A DNA stretch of 64,000 nucleotides from Aporrectodea caliginosa. Taxonomy: Eukaryota > Annelida > Clitellata > Crassiclitellata > Lumbricidae. Below the pieces are notes generated by a model that saw nothing but the letters and a program-made list of their open reading frames with translations, did no database searches and was not told the DNA's origin. Shown here in pieces: positions 53,881 through 64,000 of the stretch (position 1 is the stretch's first letter; the number at the start of each line of letters is the position of its first letter). Made by a program: the position numbers and the translations under genes. The stretch is from positions 531,001 through 595,000 of the forward strand of contig JACEVL010000825.1 in assembly GCA_020284085.1 (NCBI GenBank), given 5' to 3'.

Positions 53881-55730
53881 TATATAGTAGGGTGGAGTGA
53901 AAAAAAATTAGTTTGAGCAAAAATTTTCCAATAGTGATCAAAAGTTGTCAGTATGTTAGAGTAAGTAGTGTGCAAAATATTTTTGATTTTGCTTTGTGTC
54001 TTCTGCCCTCTACCGGCGGTTAAATATTTGCATGGGAAATTCTGTGGAAACACATCAATGTAATGCATTTTTTCTTGAACTGTGGGCGAATCTTCAGATC
54101 GATTCGCCATATCAGATCAGACAGTTGTGGAAATCTCATCTGGTGTGATAGGCTACAGGATTGTGGAATGGTAAATAATGCCCAATGAGTGCAACGACGT
54201 CATCTCAAGGAACACAATTAGTAGAGAACGAAAGAAGTACCGAAGCTCTGCTAATGCAGGGTGTGCCAGTATGCCTATGTTGATGCCCTTCGCATTTCTT
54301 TTAACGGTCGAAAGGACAGAACCGTAGTTCATGAGATGTGAACGGAAAATTGCATCGCAGAGTTCATTCATTCATTTCGGAAATTTATATAGCGCCTCTT
54401 AGAGATGCCTAATCAGAGGCACGCCCCGCCCATCCACGGCTAACGACGAAAGCCTTAAGCAATTAGTAGAAAGCAGATGGATTATTCAGGGGCAATAAGC
54501 GTAGCACAATCGGGAGCCCATTTCAAGTGGGGGGGGGGGCGCAAGAACCGAGAAGGCACAACGCTGTCTGACCAAAGAGTAGGACCGAGGGATCAGGAGC
54601 ACCCCACCTAGCCGAGGAGCACAGAGCTCGACGGGAGGCTATGTCAGATACCGTGCTGACAGAGGTCAGACAGGTAGGGCGGAGGAAAACCATTGAGACA
54701 CTGCCAGACAAGCGCTGCTGTCCTATAGGAAATGTGTTGCGAGGCAGTAAGCCAGTTGAACACATCTCGCATGTAGGCAGAGCTAGACTGGGGCATGTTT
54801 TGGAATAAGAGCAATACTCCGAGCAGCAGAACGAAGAACCCGGCCAAGGCACCCTATTTAGCAAAATTAGTAGACCTAGTGACCAGCAAGAAACAAGCAA
54901 AATTCTAAACTCTACTGGTGACAAAGGCGTGCACAAAGACAACAAAATCATCATGGGAGGACTGTAAGACAACACGCTAATGACGGAGCCGGTAGCGACC
55001 ATGATTTAAAATAGAACACATTTAATTGGTTTTAGATATAAGGGGTCGCTCCTTGTCACTTGGGCACACTCTTTGGTCAGACAACGTCAAGCGTTCAAGA
55101 CAGTTGGCCCCTCCGCTTACTGCACCTCAATAATCCACCTGCTTTCTACTAATTGCTTAAGTCCTTCATCTTTAGCCGTGGATGGGCGGGGCGTGCCTCT
55201 GATTAGGCATCTCTAAGAGGCGCTATATAAATTTCATAAATGAATGAATGAACTCTGCGATGCAATTTTCCGTTCACATCTCATGAACTACGGTTCTGTC
55301 CTTTCGACCGTTAAAAGAAATGCGAAGGGCATCAACATAGGCATACTGGCACACCTTGCATTAGCATGGCTTCGGTCCTTCTTTCGTTCTCTACTAATTG
55401 TGTTCCTTGAGATGACGTCGCTGCACTCATTGGGCATTACCATTCCACAATCCTGTAGCCTATCACACCAGATGAGATTTCCACAACTGCCTGATCTGAT
55501 ATGGCGAATCGATCTGAAGATTCGCCCACAGTTCAAGAAAAAATGCATTACATTGATGTGTTTCCACAGAATTTCCCATGCAAATGTTTAACCGCCGGTA
55601 GAGGGCAGAAGACACAAAGCAAAATCAAAAATATTTTGCACACTACTTACTCTAACATACTGACAACTTTTGATCACTATTGGAAGATGTTTGCTCAAAC
55701 AATTTTTTTTCCACTCCACCCTATTATATA
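53881..55730. repeat. 0.6-kb inverted duplication with 0.6-kb spacer
   Basis: Arms about 53881-54485 and 55130-55730 are reverse complements with few differences. They include a LINE tail and about 490 bp of unclassified sequence. Both arms keep the same open frame (starting MNELCDAIFRSHLMNYGSVL and MANRSEDSPTVQEKMHYIDV). The spacer holds LINE-derived sequence. Confidence 0.88.
54360..54850 (-). pseudogene. LINE 3' fragment, minus strand
   Basis: Reads AYMRDVFNWLTASQHISYRT then AALVWQCLNGFPPPYLSDLC, with frameshifts downstream, and ends in a GGCGTGCCTCTGATTAGGC, GCGCTATATAAAT tail with (GAAT)n. Inner part of the inverted duplication. Confidence 0.75.
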
Positions 55731-56351
55731 GCGTCCCTTCCAGGTTTCTATGTAGGCTACTTGGAAGCGCTCCCTTCCCAGATAGGCCCTATACTACTTT
55801 GTGAACTGCAAGGCATATTTTAAAATAGATTCTTTGCTCTATGCAGCCAATATGGGCGTAACATGCTGATACTCTGACCCTCTGGCAACCGGGCTCGGAC
55901 CTTCTTCTGGCTACCCTTTAAACAACCCCTCTGACTCGACGCAGCGCTCGTGAATAAGCTGATGCGCTTAGCTTTCAAATGGCGCTTTAGAATTTTGGAG
56001 CTTACGGTTACTATTGCGATATCTCATCAATGTTAAGAAGAGGTGAAGTTACTGACCTGTTTTACACAGAACAATTCTATGTCTTGATTTTAATCAGAAT
56101 TAAGCACGAAGCGGCGCATTGTTTTAGCACGGACAGATCAGAGCACAGAGTTGAAACGATTGCATTGTTATCAGCCGAGATTTCTCGTCTTATGTTCCGT
56201 GCCATACGTTGACCGGCGAAGCTTCTTCCTGCGTATACAGCGTTTGGATGGCGCGTCTCACAAGCGCCAGATGTCGGCAACAACAAAGCGTCCAGCCGAC
56301 TTGTCTTATAGTCTTTGGCCACGCTGCATGCAGAGGCAATATGCAATATAA

Positions 56352-56545
56352 CGTGATATGGGACCCGATAGCCTATTGGCCAGAGCGCTCGTCTAGGAAC
56401 GTAGAGAGTAGTAGGCTATATGTTCAGGCCCTCTGAGACGGTTACTGTGTAAGGACCTTGAGCAAGTCCTTCACTTAGGACATTTAATCAGCGCCATCGG
56501 TTAATGATTGGTAATTATTTAGTGGCGCTTAATAAATGCATAATA
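56352..56545 (+). mobile_element. SINE family 5-like
   Basis: GATAGCCTATTGGCCAGAGC (A-box-like), GTGTAAGGACCTTGAGCAAG core, and TAGTGGCGCTTAATAAATGC tail. Confidence 0.6.
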
Positions 56546-56589
56546 AAAATGTGCGATGATGTGATGCGAGGTAATGTAAAAAATGCAAA

Positions 56590-57010
56590 TTTCCTCAAAG
56601 TCCGACTCACACCTCAACGTGGTGAGGGGGTGGCAACAGTCAGTAGGGGAGTGCCTGCTGAGGCTATGCCATCAGTGGTGAAGGTCTTGGCTGAAGTACC
56701 ACCTTAGGACGCTACGCGAGGTGGACAGGCTCAGCAGGAACCCTGAAAAAGCTGGCAAACGTGGGCGGCATCGCCGCCTTTGATACCACAAGATATTGGA
56801 TATCAGAGCCAGTCCTAAGCCTGGAGCTCTCTTTAAGGGAGAAGTGCGAAGGTCGAACGGATGGGTGCAGATACTCCGTTCGTAAAGAAAAATACGAATG
56901 AAATCCAATGCAAGCATTGGACTCCTACGAACCTCGGCCCATGGATATGATGCAAGCGTTGGACACCTACGGGCCTTCGGCCCATGGATCCTGATGATGA
57001 TGATGATCAA
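56590..57010 (+). mobile_element. unclassified retroposon with (GAT)n tail
   Basis: Contains CACCTCAACGTGGTGAGGGG and two copies of an ATGCAAGC.TTGGACTCCTACG..CCTCGGCCCATGGAT segment (56915 and 56952), ending CCTGATGATGATGATGATCA. No coding frame was recognised. Confidence 0.4.
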
Positions 57011-57060
57011 CGTAACACGGCGAGAGCTGCATAGGGAGACCAACCTAATCAAACCACTTT

Positions 57061-57061
57061 G

Positions 57062-57126
<65 letters not shown>
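57061..57126 (+). repeat. (AAT)n microsatellite
   Basis: About 21 AAT units followed by a GGCGCAGTAACGCCGCC hairpin-like end, suggesting a minus-strand retroposon tail. Confidence 0.93.
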
Positions 57127-57128
<2 letters not shown>

Positions 57129-58257
57129 CAATTTATATGGCGCAGTAACGCCGCCATACCGCTACAAGGACCCCTCACAAACAACTAATCGGCGGGATAA
57201 GCTTTGACTGTTGCAATACAGTGTTATACGAAATGCAAGGAATGAATGTTCACGGAACACCTGTGCACCAACAATCCACGGATTGTCATATAATCGAATA
57301 TCGACAAACGTTTATAAAAACGCAACGTGCCGATTTGTAGGCTATTTATGTTTGTACTTTCGCACATAGGCTACACACATACATATATACATGCATGCAC
57401 TTGTGCATATATAGGCCTAAATACATAAACACAAACTTACATGAACACAAACATGCGTAGGCTACATATAAATACACGTACATAAATGCATACTTGCATA
57501 CGGACATGCATACAGACATGGATACATTCCTTAGAATATGTTCAATAATACATTTATATAGCGCCTAACAGGAGACAGCAGCAGCGTAATTATAAGATGG
57601 AGAACGTGCTTTTCCATCAGTGTAGATGCGACGATGTGGAACGGACAGTTATCAACGTGGAGCCACAGCGTTCAAGAGATGATGCCCTATTAATGGATTG
57701 CTGGGACTAGCTCCGTGTATCCCCTCCCTTATCCGGGATAGGCCTAAAGAGGAGGAACGGTTGTTTTTAGGGAAAGATCGTGACAGAAACCTATGGTACG
57801 TGACAATCACAAGACCGTCGCGTCACTTTTGACGTCGCCTGAGGGACCAAGGACCGAAAAGTGATTGGGCGCTGTAGACATTTCGAGATTACGATTTAGA
57901 AATTGTGCAAAAGATCCCAATATGACGTTTCAGCCCAAGGACAGCAGCTGTGGGATGATGATGGATCGATGGTTTCTGTCATTCTGTGACTGATCGAATT
58001 TCGATCTGGCTTCTCGGATAGATTATGACTTTAACTACGATTTTTCATCTGAAGCCACCATCGAAGCATGTTTTTTATGCACTATTAAAACGGCTCATGT
58101 CTGTAGTCCACCTCTAGCCTATAGACACATCTCTATAGGCCCACCTCTGTAGTTCATCTCTATAGATGAACCAATCAGTGTATGCATAGGCCCATCTCTG
58201 AAGGCCCATCTATTATGTACCCCATCTCTGTAAGCCCATCCCTGTAGCCCAACTCTG

Positions 58258-58452
58258 TATTAATTCATTTATTCATTCATTCATTCCGATAATTTATATA
58301 GCGCCGCTTCAAGAGACCTCCCAGCCCAGCCATGGCTATAAAAGTGTGATTTGAGATACCTATAAAATACATGCGAATCTAGCCGAAGCATCAATCGCAA
58401 GTCTAGTGGGAGGCCATTCCAGATGGAGGGACCCACAATCGAAAAGTGTATG
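58258..58452 (-). pseudogene. LINE 3' fragment inside a minisatellite
   Basis: The minus strand reads SIVGPSIWNGLPLDLRLMLR and KSHFYSHGWAGRSLEA, then CTTGAAGCGGCGCTATATAA and (GAAT)n. It interrupts the CCCATCTCTATAGG array. Confidence 0.75.
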
Positions 58453-58804
58453 CTATGCTCATCTCTATAGCCTATAGGCCCATCTACGCAGGCCCATCTA
58501 TATAGGCCCATCTCTATAGACATCTCTATAGGCCCACCTCTGTAGTCCAGCTCTTTGAACCCATCCATGTAGTCCATCTCTATAGACCAATCAATGTAGG
58601 CCCATCTCTGAAGGCCCGTCTATGCAGTTAATCTCTATGGGCTCATCTCTTAGGCCCATCTCTTATAGGCCCACCTCCGTAGTCCATCTCTGTAGACCCA
58701 TCTATGTAGCCCAACTCTGTAAGCCCATCCCTGTAGTCCAGCTCTATAGGCACATCTCTACAGGGCCATCTATGCAGGCCCATCTATGTAGTCCACCTCT
58801 ATAG

Positions 58805-59597
58805 CAGCGGTTTTCAAACTTTATTTTTATTGTACCCCATGAAAAAAATTGAGTTTTGGCGTACCCCAAAAGATCAGATCAAAAACAACATGCAAGCGTA
58901 AAGTTCCCTAGCAATTAACAACTCTTTTTAATAATTGGTGCAAACCGGATATTAGTCATAGGTAGAAAATTTTAAAAGTAATATAATTTTAACTTAAGAA
59001 TGTAGTCATATCAAAAAAGTGAAAAATTAAAATCACTGTAGCTTTAGAAAGTGTTAGGCTAATGTGAGCAGTGGGCTTGTTTTGACAAGCACAGATTTGC
59101 AATAGGCCCTATCTGGTTTAATATTTGTCAATTTCAAACGCAACTCTGGTTCGAGTTCAAGCTTTGTTCTGTATTTGTTTTTGATCGCAAGCATAGCTGA
59201 AAAAGCTGTTTCACACAGATATGACGTGCTGAAAGGAATCAAAAATTTTATAGCTCGGTCAGAAATTAATTTATATTCAGCTCTTCGTTTCAGCGAAAAA
59301 TCACACAACATGTCTTTCTTGAATTCGTTCTTCAGTCCACCATAACATGATAGTTCAGCAAACTGGTCTCTTTCCTGGACTGAAAAATTAGCCGGCAACA
59401 CTGCATCCGATGGCATAAACTCATAGAAATGTACAGAAAAATAAGCGAACGGTGGACGTAGAATAGCTAATGAAAGAAAGATGGACATGAAGTCCATAAA
59501 CTGATAGAAAATTATATTTTTTTAAATTTTTCGAGTACCCCTTTGCGACACCTGGCGTATCCCCAGAGGTACGCGTACCACAGTTTGAAAACCCCTG
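58805..59597 (-). mobile_element. deleted hAT transposon with C-terminal transposase remnant
   Basis: TIRs CAGCGGTTTTCAAACT and AGTTTGAAAACCCCTG. Target duplication CTCTATAG at 58797-58804 and 59598-59605. It sits inside the CCCATCTCTATAG minisatellite. 793 bp, so most of the transposase has been deleted. Confidence 0.87.
59054..59497 (-). pseudogene. hAT transposase, dimerisation-domain fragment
   Basis: A 147-codon frame whose C-terminal half reads FLIPFSTSYLCETAFSAMLA, then KNKYRTKLELEPELRLKLTN. This is the hAT family C-terminal dimerisation motif seen in ZBED5/FAM200-like proteins. The BED finger and most of the RNase H-like catalytic core are missing. It lies between the TIRs of the 58805-59597 element. 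Confidence 0.85.
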
Positions 59598-60019
59598 CTC
59601 TATAGCCTCATCTCTATAGGTTCACCGTGAAGTTTTCCAAATTTGAAGGAACACCACTGGAAAAGCTGTTCATGCGTACTATTTTATGTCACAGTCAGTA
59701 GAATTTGGAGGTAATTGGAAAATCTGACTATGACTGCCCCATTCCTTGGAATGCGTCTCCCGTTGGTTCAGAGCAGAGCTTTTCCAGAATTGTTGAGGGT
59801 TCACCCCCCCCCCCCCAGTCCATAGGATCCCATAGTAAAGTCTACATTTCACACCCAAACAGCACATAAATCAACGTCTAACTCTGTGGTCTAACCCCCA
59901 ACCCCCAGTTATTTTTGACAATTCCCATACTGCCTCGCCTACGTTCTAATTTGGGACGTGGGAATTTCTCTGTCCGACTTCTAAAGGATTAGCCTCGGGC
60001 CGTTACAGATGGTTAGCCG

Positions 60020-60123
60020 GAGAACTATCATCATCATCAGTTCCTGACGCCAGCCATTTGGCGGCGATGGGTACAAATAAATGATCTCCATTGACCTCGG
60101 TCATTTGTCAAGTTCATTGCTCC
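60020..60123 (-). mobile_element. RTE-like 3' end fragment
   Basis: The reverse complement CCGCCAAATGGCTGGCGTCA, GGAACTGATGATGATGA matches the end of the 48690-49080 element. Confidence 0.65.
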
Positions 60124-60979
60124 CATTAGAACTACATAGTAAAGTTTAATGCGTGCAAATTGCGTCAGATTCAGTTGCTCCTTAATGTCTGTCAGTTTCA
60201 TTAGCAAGAGTGAACCACTGGCGGCCTACAACGACAGTCCTGAGAGCTTGTAACGAATGTGATAAACAAGATCTTTGAGATTTTATTTGCTGGATGTGCT
60301 TAGAATCCGTTCGTTGAACTCTGTATCGCAATACATTAAAATTGCGCAATTGTAAATGTTCGTTATCTGTGGATGATGCGCGTGTCGGGTTCAGCTCGGT
60401 GCCCGCATTACGACATAAGCCTTTGGTGAGTCCCGAAATTAGGTCCTGTACACAGATGGATGCCATGCGATGGCGACAGATTTAACTCTCTTCCGATTAA
60501 ATGGGACCGAGATATTCGGGTACATAAAACAAGGCACCGTCAGGTCATCTGTGACGCGGTGACGACGCAGTCTTTGATGTAGCACCGGAAGTCACCAATA
60601 GGGAACGGCATTCATCCGGTTTGGCTGCAAAGGAGCGTGCAGTCGCAGTTGTAGATGTTCTGCGGGTGGTTCTGCCTATTAATTAACTTGTGCCTTCCGT
60701 AACATGGCACCGACTGAACTCGATCTGGCGTTTCGCTCGGACAAATAGTCGGCGTCTTTGATGTCACCTTATGAAGGCGACCGCCGCCGGATCGGTCGAC
60801 GTCACGCGGGGCACTTGATGAGACCGCGGTCGCTGCTGCGATCCGGGCAACGACGACTTCTGCTGGCGTCTTATGTCTTTTCGGAGTCTGACAGGTCATT
60901 AAAACACTGCCGGCGACATCGAAAGGCGAGCAGAGCAGCGAACTGGACAGGAAGGGCAGACACATCCGTTTCGACCTTC

Positions 60980-60980
<1 letters not shown>
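60124..60980. other. CpG-rich intergenic stretch
   Basis: A 117-codon minus-strand frame (60612-60965) has no recognisable motif. CpG density is visibly higher at 60720-60870; a promoter is possible but unsupported. Confidence 0.35.
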
Positions 60981-61313
<333 letters not shown>

Positions 61314-61867
61314 TCGCAGTCCTTCGCTGTTAAGAACTAGCCTACTAACAAAATGGCGATGTTCGTAATTACAGTGCGAGCATTATTAGTAATCAATGTT
61401 ACATGATGATGGCTGAACTCAACTATGTCGGAACTGAATGACTATGGATTGCCAATGGCAAGTGCTCGTCATATAATGCAGCAATGACGTAACCACGACA
61501 GGTTGTCGGGCGAATTATGTCCTTCGACTTGCACCGAAGGGCATGTCACGATCAAGGACAGAAACGGTGATATTAAAAATCCCACTGCAGATAATAATTA
61601 TAAGTATGTATTTGAGTGTGCGTGTGTGACCTTCAATGCATCACTTCGTTATCGAATATGACATTGTATGCATATTATATAGGTCTACATTAAACTATAA
61701 TTATGTGGGCCTAATATGTGGGGCTGCAATCTAATCTAAACAATCCAGTCTAATCTAATCTTATGTAATAAAATGGAATTCAATCTTATCCAATATGATT
61801 TAATCTAAGTGGCGCTTTAGAAGTTTGGAGATTACGATTACGAATCTTGTATTATGTAATAATTATA

Positions 61868-62005
61868 TCCCGCCGTCTCATCTTCCCACCGACAGTGTTT
61901 GGTCAGTGCACTCATTATAGCTGAGATGGCTAGGTGTGCAGATGGAGCAGAAATCGAACCATTGCTTGCCTGATGTAGCCCTTATCTTCTGCCCTACACC
62001 GATTA
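61868..62005 (-). mobile_element. SINE family 2 fragment
   Basis: Shares GCCGTCTCATCTTCCCACCG, GGTCAGTG.ACTCATTATAGC and the GGAGCAGAAATC block with the copy at 20343-20617. Confidence 0.75.
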
Positions 62006-62240
62006 CAACCGTGGCACCATGCTGTCTATTCGGCTTGACCTCCCGGATTCTGACCTGGCACCGGAACGGACAAAGCAGCCTGGCTATAATTGTGGACTTG
62101 ATTTGATTTAGCGCCCGTGATAAGCTGGTCTCCCCAACGTGGCTTTTGTGTGGCACTGAGAAATTTCGAAGATTTACATAAGTGTAAAAGACAGTCTTAT
62201 TTTCTCGGGTCTCTCGCATGCATGGGAGCACCTCTAATTG

Positions 62241-62579
62241 CAGTGTTTAATCTAGTCCCCTTGCTGTCGGGGGCGAATTGAGGGTTCTGGGGGGGTATCC
62301 AGCTTATTATAAAAGTTGAAAAGTTCACGACCGAGGGGGTAGTGACGAGTGTTACCAAGAACAAGAGTTCAAAAATTTTCCAACGAATTTTCGACGGGGG
62401 GTAGTAACGAGCGTTTTCCAAGAATTTTCGAGGGGGGGTAGTATCGAGAGTTTTCCAAGACAATATTCTACAAAATGTCTTAAATTTTTCTTCAGGCAAA
62501 AATTTCATCTATTTAATTTTTCTGGGGAAACTCGATCCTGGGGGAACTTTACCCCCAGAGACGTCTAGATTAAACACTG
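62241..62579. mobile_element. 339-bp MITE, perfect TIRs and TSD
   Basis: CAGTGTTTAATCTAG and its exact reverse complement are the ends. CTCTAATTG is repeated at 62232-62240 and 62580-62588 (8-9 bp TSD, hAT-like). The interior contains three roughly 38-bp G-rich repeats (62331-62465). Confidence 0.85.
62331..62465. repeat. three G-rich repeats of about 38 bp
   Basis: CGAGGGGGTAGTGACGAGTG and two later variants with GGGGGGTAGTAACGAGCG and GGGGGGTAGTATCGAGAG, each followed by TTTTCCAAGA. Inside the 62241-62579 MITE. Confidence 0.8.
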
Positions 62580-63076
62580 CTCTAATTGGTGTAGTGGCGC
62601 TATGTAAATTTACAGATAGGCCTACAATACAATTACATTACATAGCGCCGTTGATATAATTAACAAAACATCATCAATCGCTGGTCACTCTAAGTGAAAC
62701 CGTTGTTGAAATCAAAGTTCGTAATCCGTGGAAGAACCAAAGTGGAAAAGCGATGGGTCAGGAAGAACTGGAAGTCATTAGGCTTGTTTTGAGTTGTATG
62801 AGCAAGGGCAGAGTTAAACAGTTGTGGTTGGAGTCGAAAAGTCGTTTCCTTGCTTTTTGATATTTTTTAATCGTTTACTATCGAAATTTTCGTTTTGATG
62901 TGTCGTCAACATAGTCCGCAAATGCAGACAACATTTTGATTCAATTTCGAGGTATCGTCCAACGGTGGATTAGATCGGTTTGACGGAGTAGACTTTTCCA
63001 GCTCATCCAACTCCCAGACGGTGGCGACCCTTAGCTAATAACCTGCAGGTGCTCCTCCCTTTCTGGCATCACTCAC

Positions 63077-63211
63077 TGCCTCGATGCAGCCGTCTTCTTT
63101 ACCCGTTGGCGTTTTGGCGGGAAGACACCTGTTGCGTACACTACCAACGACCGCGATACCGCTTGAAGTGACGACTACGTGGTTCTTCGCTATTAGACCG
63201 TCTAGGACTTC
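63077..63211 (-). CDS. putative internal exon of an unrecognised gene
   Basis: 135 nt, 45 codons, phase 0 on both sides. On the minus strand an exact TTACTAAC branch-point motif lies four bases before a GCAG acceptor, and the exon ends GCA/gtgagt. The frame reads EVLDGLIAKNHVVVTSSGIA then VVGSVRNRCLPAKTPTGKED and GCIEA, of ordinary globular composition. I do not recognise the family. Neighbouring exons were not identified: the sequence on the 3' side opens a different frame at 63033-62910 but does not join in phase. Function unknown. Confidence 0.5.
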
Positions 63212-63454
63212 CTGCGTTAGTAAGAAACACAAGAGCGTTTCAACGGTTCAGTTTATTTTGTAATTTGTAATTGTAATTTATTACTTGCAACAGGTAAGTA
63301 TTAAGCTGAGAACGAAACGACATAAAGAACAGGTTTATACGGAGTATATATAGGCTATGATACGAGTATAACTGACCTGTATGAAACCTATGCTATTGGC
63401 AGTTAGCTTTCTTCAGGTTTCATATCTTTGCTTGCCTGAAGAAGAAGGGAGTCC

Positions 63455-63710
63455 CTTAAGCTAGCCCTGCGGCAGTCATGGGTATGAAGTGTTAGCGACT
63501 TCAGTTTCTTAGCCTCGGCATATGAGGGCGAGAGGGTGGCCAGTCCTCTCACTCGCCGTCTCATCTACCCACCGACAGTGTACGGTCAGTGTACTCATTA
63601 TAGCTGAGTTCGCTAATGGGAGCATGTGGAGCAGAAATCTCGAAACAAATTTCTGCCTTGGCGGAGATTTGACCCCAAACCTTGCTTGCACGATGTAGCC
63701 CTTAAATGGG
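63455..63710 (-). mobile_element. SINE family 2
   Basis: Contains AGCCCTGCGGCAGTCATGGG, CTCGCCGTCTCATCTACCC and GGAGATTTGACCCC (degenerate B box on the minus strand), colinear with 20343-20617. Confidence 0.78.
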
Positions 63711-64000
63711 TTACAGATGTCGACCGGTTCTATACAAAGAACTGAGATTTGGTTTTGCTTAGAAGCGCCATCGAACGATGCCTGATACTTCTGGCTAAAG
63801 CTGCCATAAGCCTGTGTCGAGATTAGATTAGATTAGGCTATACGAGACTAAACATGACTAGATTGGACTGGACCAGACCACACTACATTACTTTCCACTA
63901 CAATAGAGTACACTACACTACACTAGATTAGCAAGTTGAATGATAACTCCAGTTGTGTTGGGCCCATAACAGAAGATCAAGAAGGATCAATGCGTTGTTT

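Larger units (their letters stand above)
58100..59640. repeat. CCCATCTCTATAGG minisatellite interrupted by two elements
   Basis: Degenerate 16-20 bp units (AGGCCCATCTCTATAG, AGTCCATCTCTGTAG) at about 58100-58257, 58453-58804 and 59598-59640. Interrupted by a LINE 3' end and by the hAT element. Confidence 0.85.

Noticed and set aside
54523..55002. 159-codon minus-strand open frame as a host gene
   Set aside because: It overlaps LINE C-terminal homology found in another frame, so it is an out-of-frame reading of a decayed LINE.
56672..57184. 170-codon minus-strand frame with a long Tyr run
   Set aside because: The Tyr run is the complement of the (AAT)n microsatellite; the rest crosses a retroposon.

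Overview
This is an animal nuclear genome window: spliced genes with GT-AG introns (one apparent AT-AC intron), dense tRNA-derived SINEs, non-LTR retrotransposon pieces, hAT-type miniature elements and microsatellites. There is no bacterial or viral gene organisation. The two recognisable spliced genes resemble human ADAM17 and the vertebrate PHC proteins closely, and the repeats look invertebrate. A non-vertebrate metazoan, probably marine, is the safest inference; I cannot name the species.

Layout. (1) 1-12 kb, + strand: the 3' part of an ADAM17/TACE-like sheddase gene (nine exons, 2382-11983) covering the disintegrin, Cys-rich, membrane-proximal, transmembrane and short cytoplasmic regions. 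The catalytic exons lie upstream of the window. One intron (3160-3886) has the hallmarks of a minor-spliceosome AT-AC intron. (2) 12-16 kb: intergenic, with SINEs, a perfect palindrome and a 209-bp MITE. (3) 16.0-27.4 kb, + strand: a complete coding model for a polyhomeotic-like Polycomb (PRC1) protein, 10 coding exons and 1187 aa, with a Gln-rich region, an HD1 motif, an FCS zinc finger and a C-terminal SAM domain. All phases join without a break. (4) 27.4-35.2 kb: probable 3' UTR, then repeat-rich DNA with two minisatellites and a nest of SINEs split by a 1-kb TIR transposon. (5) 35.2-41.4 kb: the most unusual region. About 30 degenerate tandem units each look like a short exon (mostly 64-100 nt) between a pyrimidine-tract/CAG acceptor and an ACAG/gtattt donor. 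Upstream is a candidate promoter with a full CRE and an RFX X-box, followed by a first-exon-like donor. A pair of inverted MITEs interrupts the array. (6) 41,995-43,548, - strand: an uninterrupted ORF for a biogenic-amine-type class A GPCR, convergent with the array. (7) 43.9-47.2 kb, + strand: a nearly intact L2/CR1-like LINE with one frameshift. (8) 47-64 kb: a repeat graveyard with decayed LINE 3' ends, RTE-like ends, a 0.6-kb inverted duplication, hAT elements with target-site duplications and long CTGT/CT arrays. It holds two unrecognised minus-strand coding candidates (51.5-52.2 kb and 63.08-63.21 kb).

No operon-like cooperation is expected: ADAM17-like acts at the cell surface, PHC in chromatin, and the GPCR in amine signalling. 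The recurrent theme is mobile DNA. SINE family 1 shares its 3' tail with a LINE lineage in the window, a likely case of a SINE borrowing a LINE's replication signal. All coordinates come from reading the sequence by eye; splice sites are predictions.
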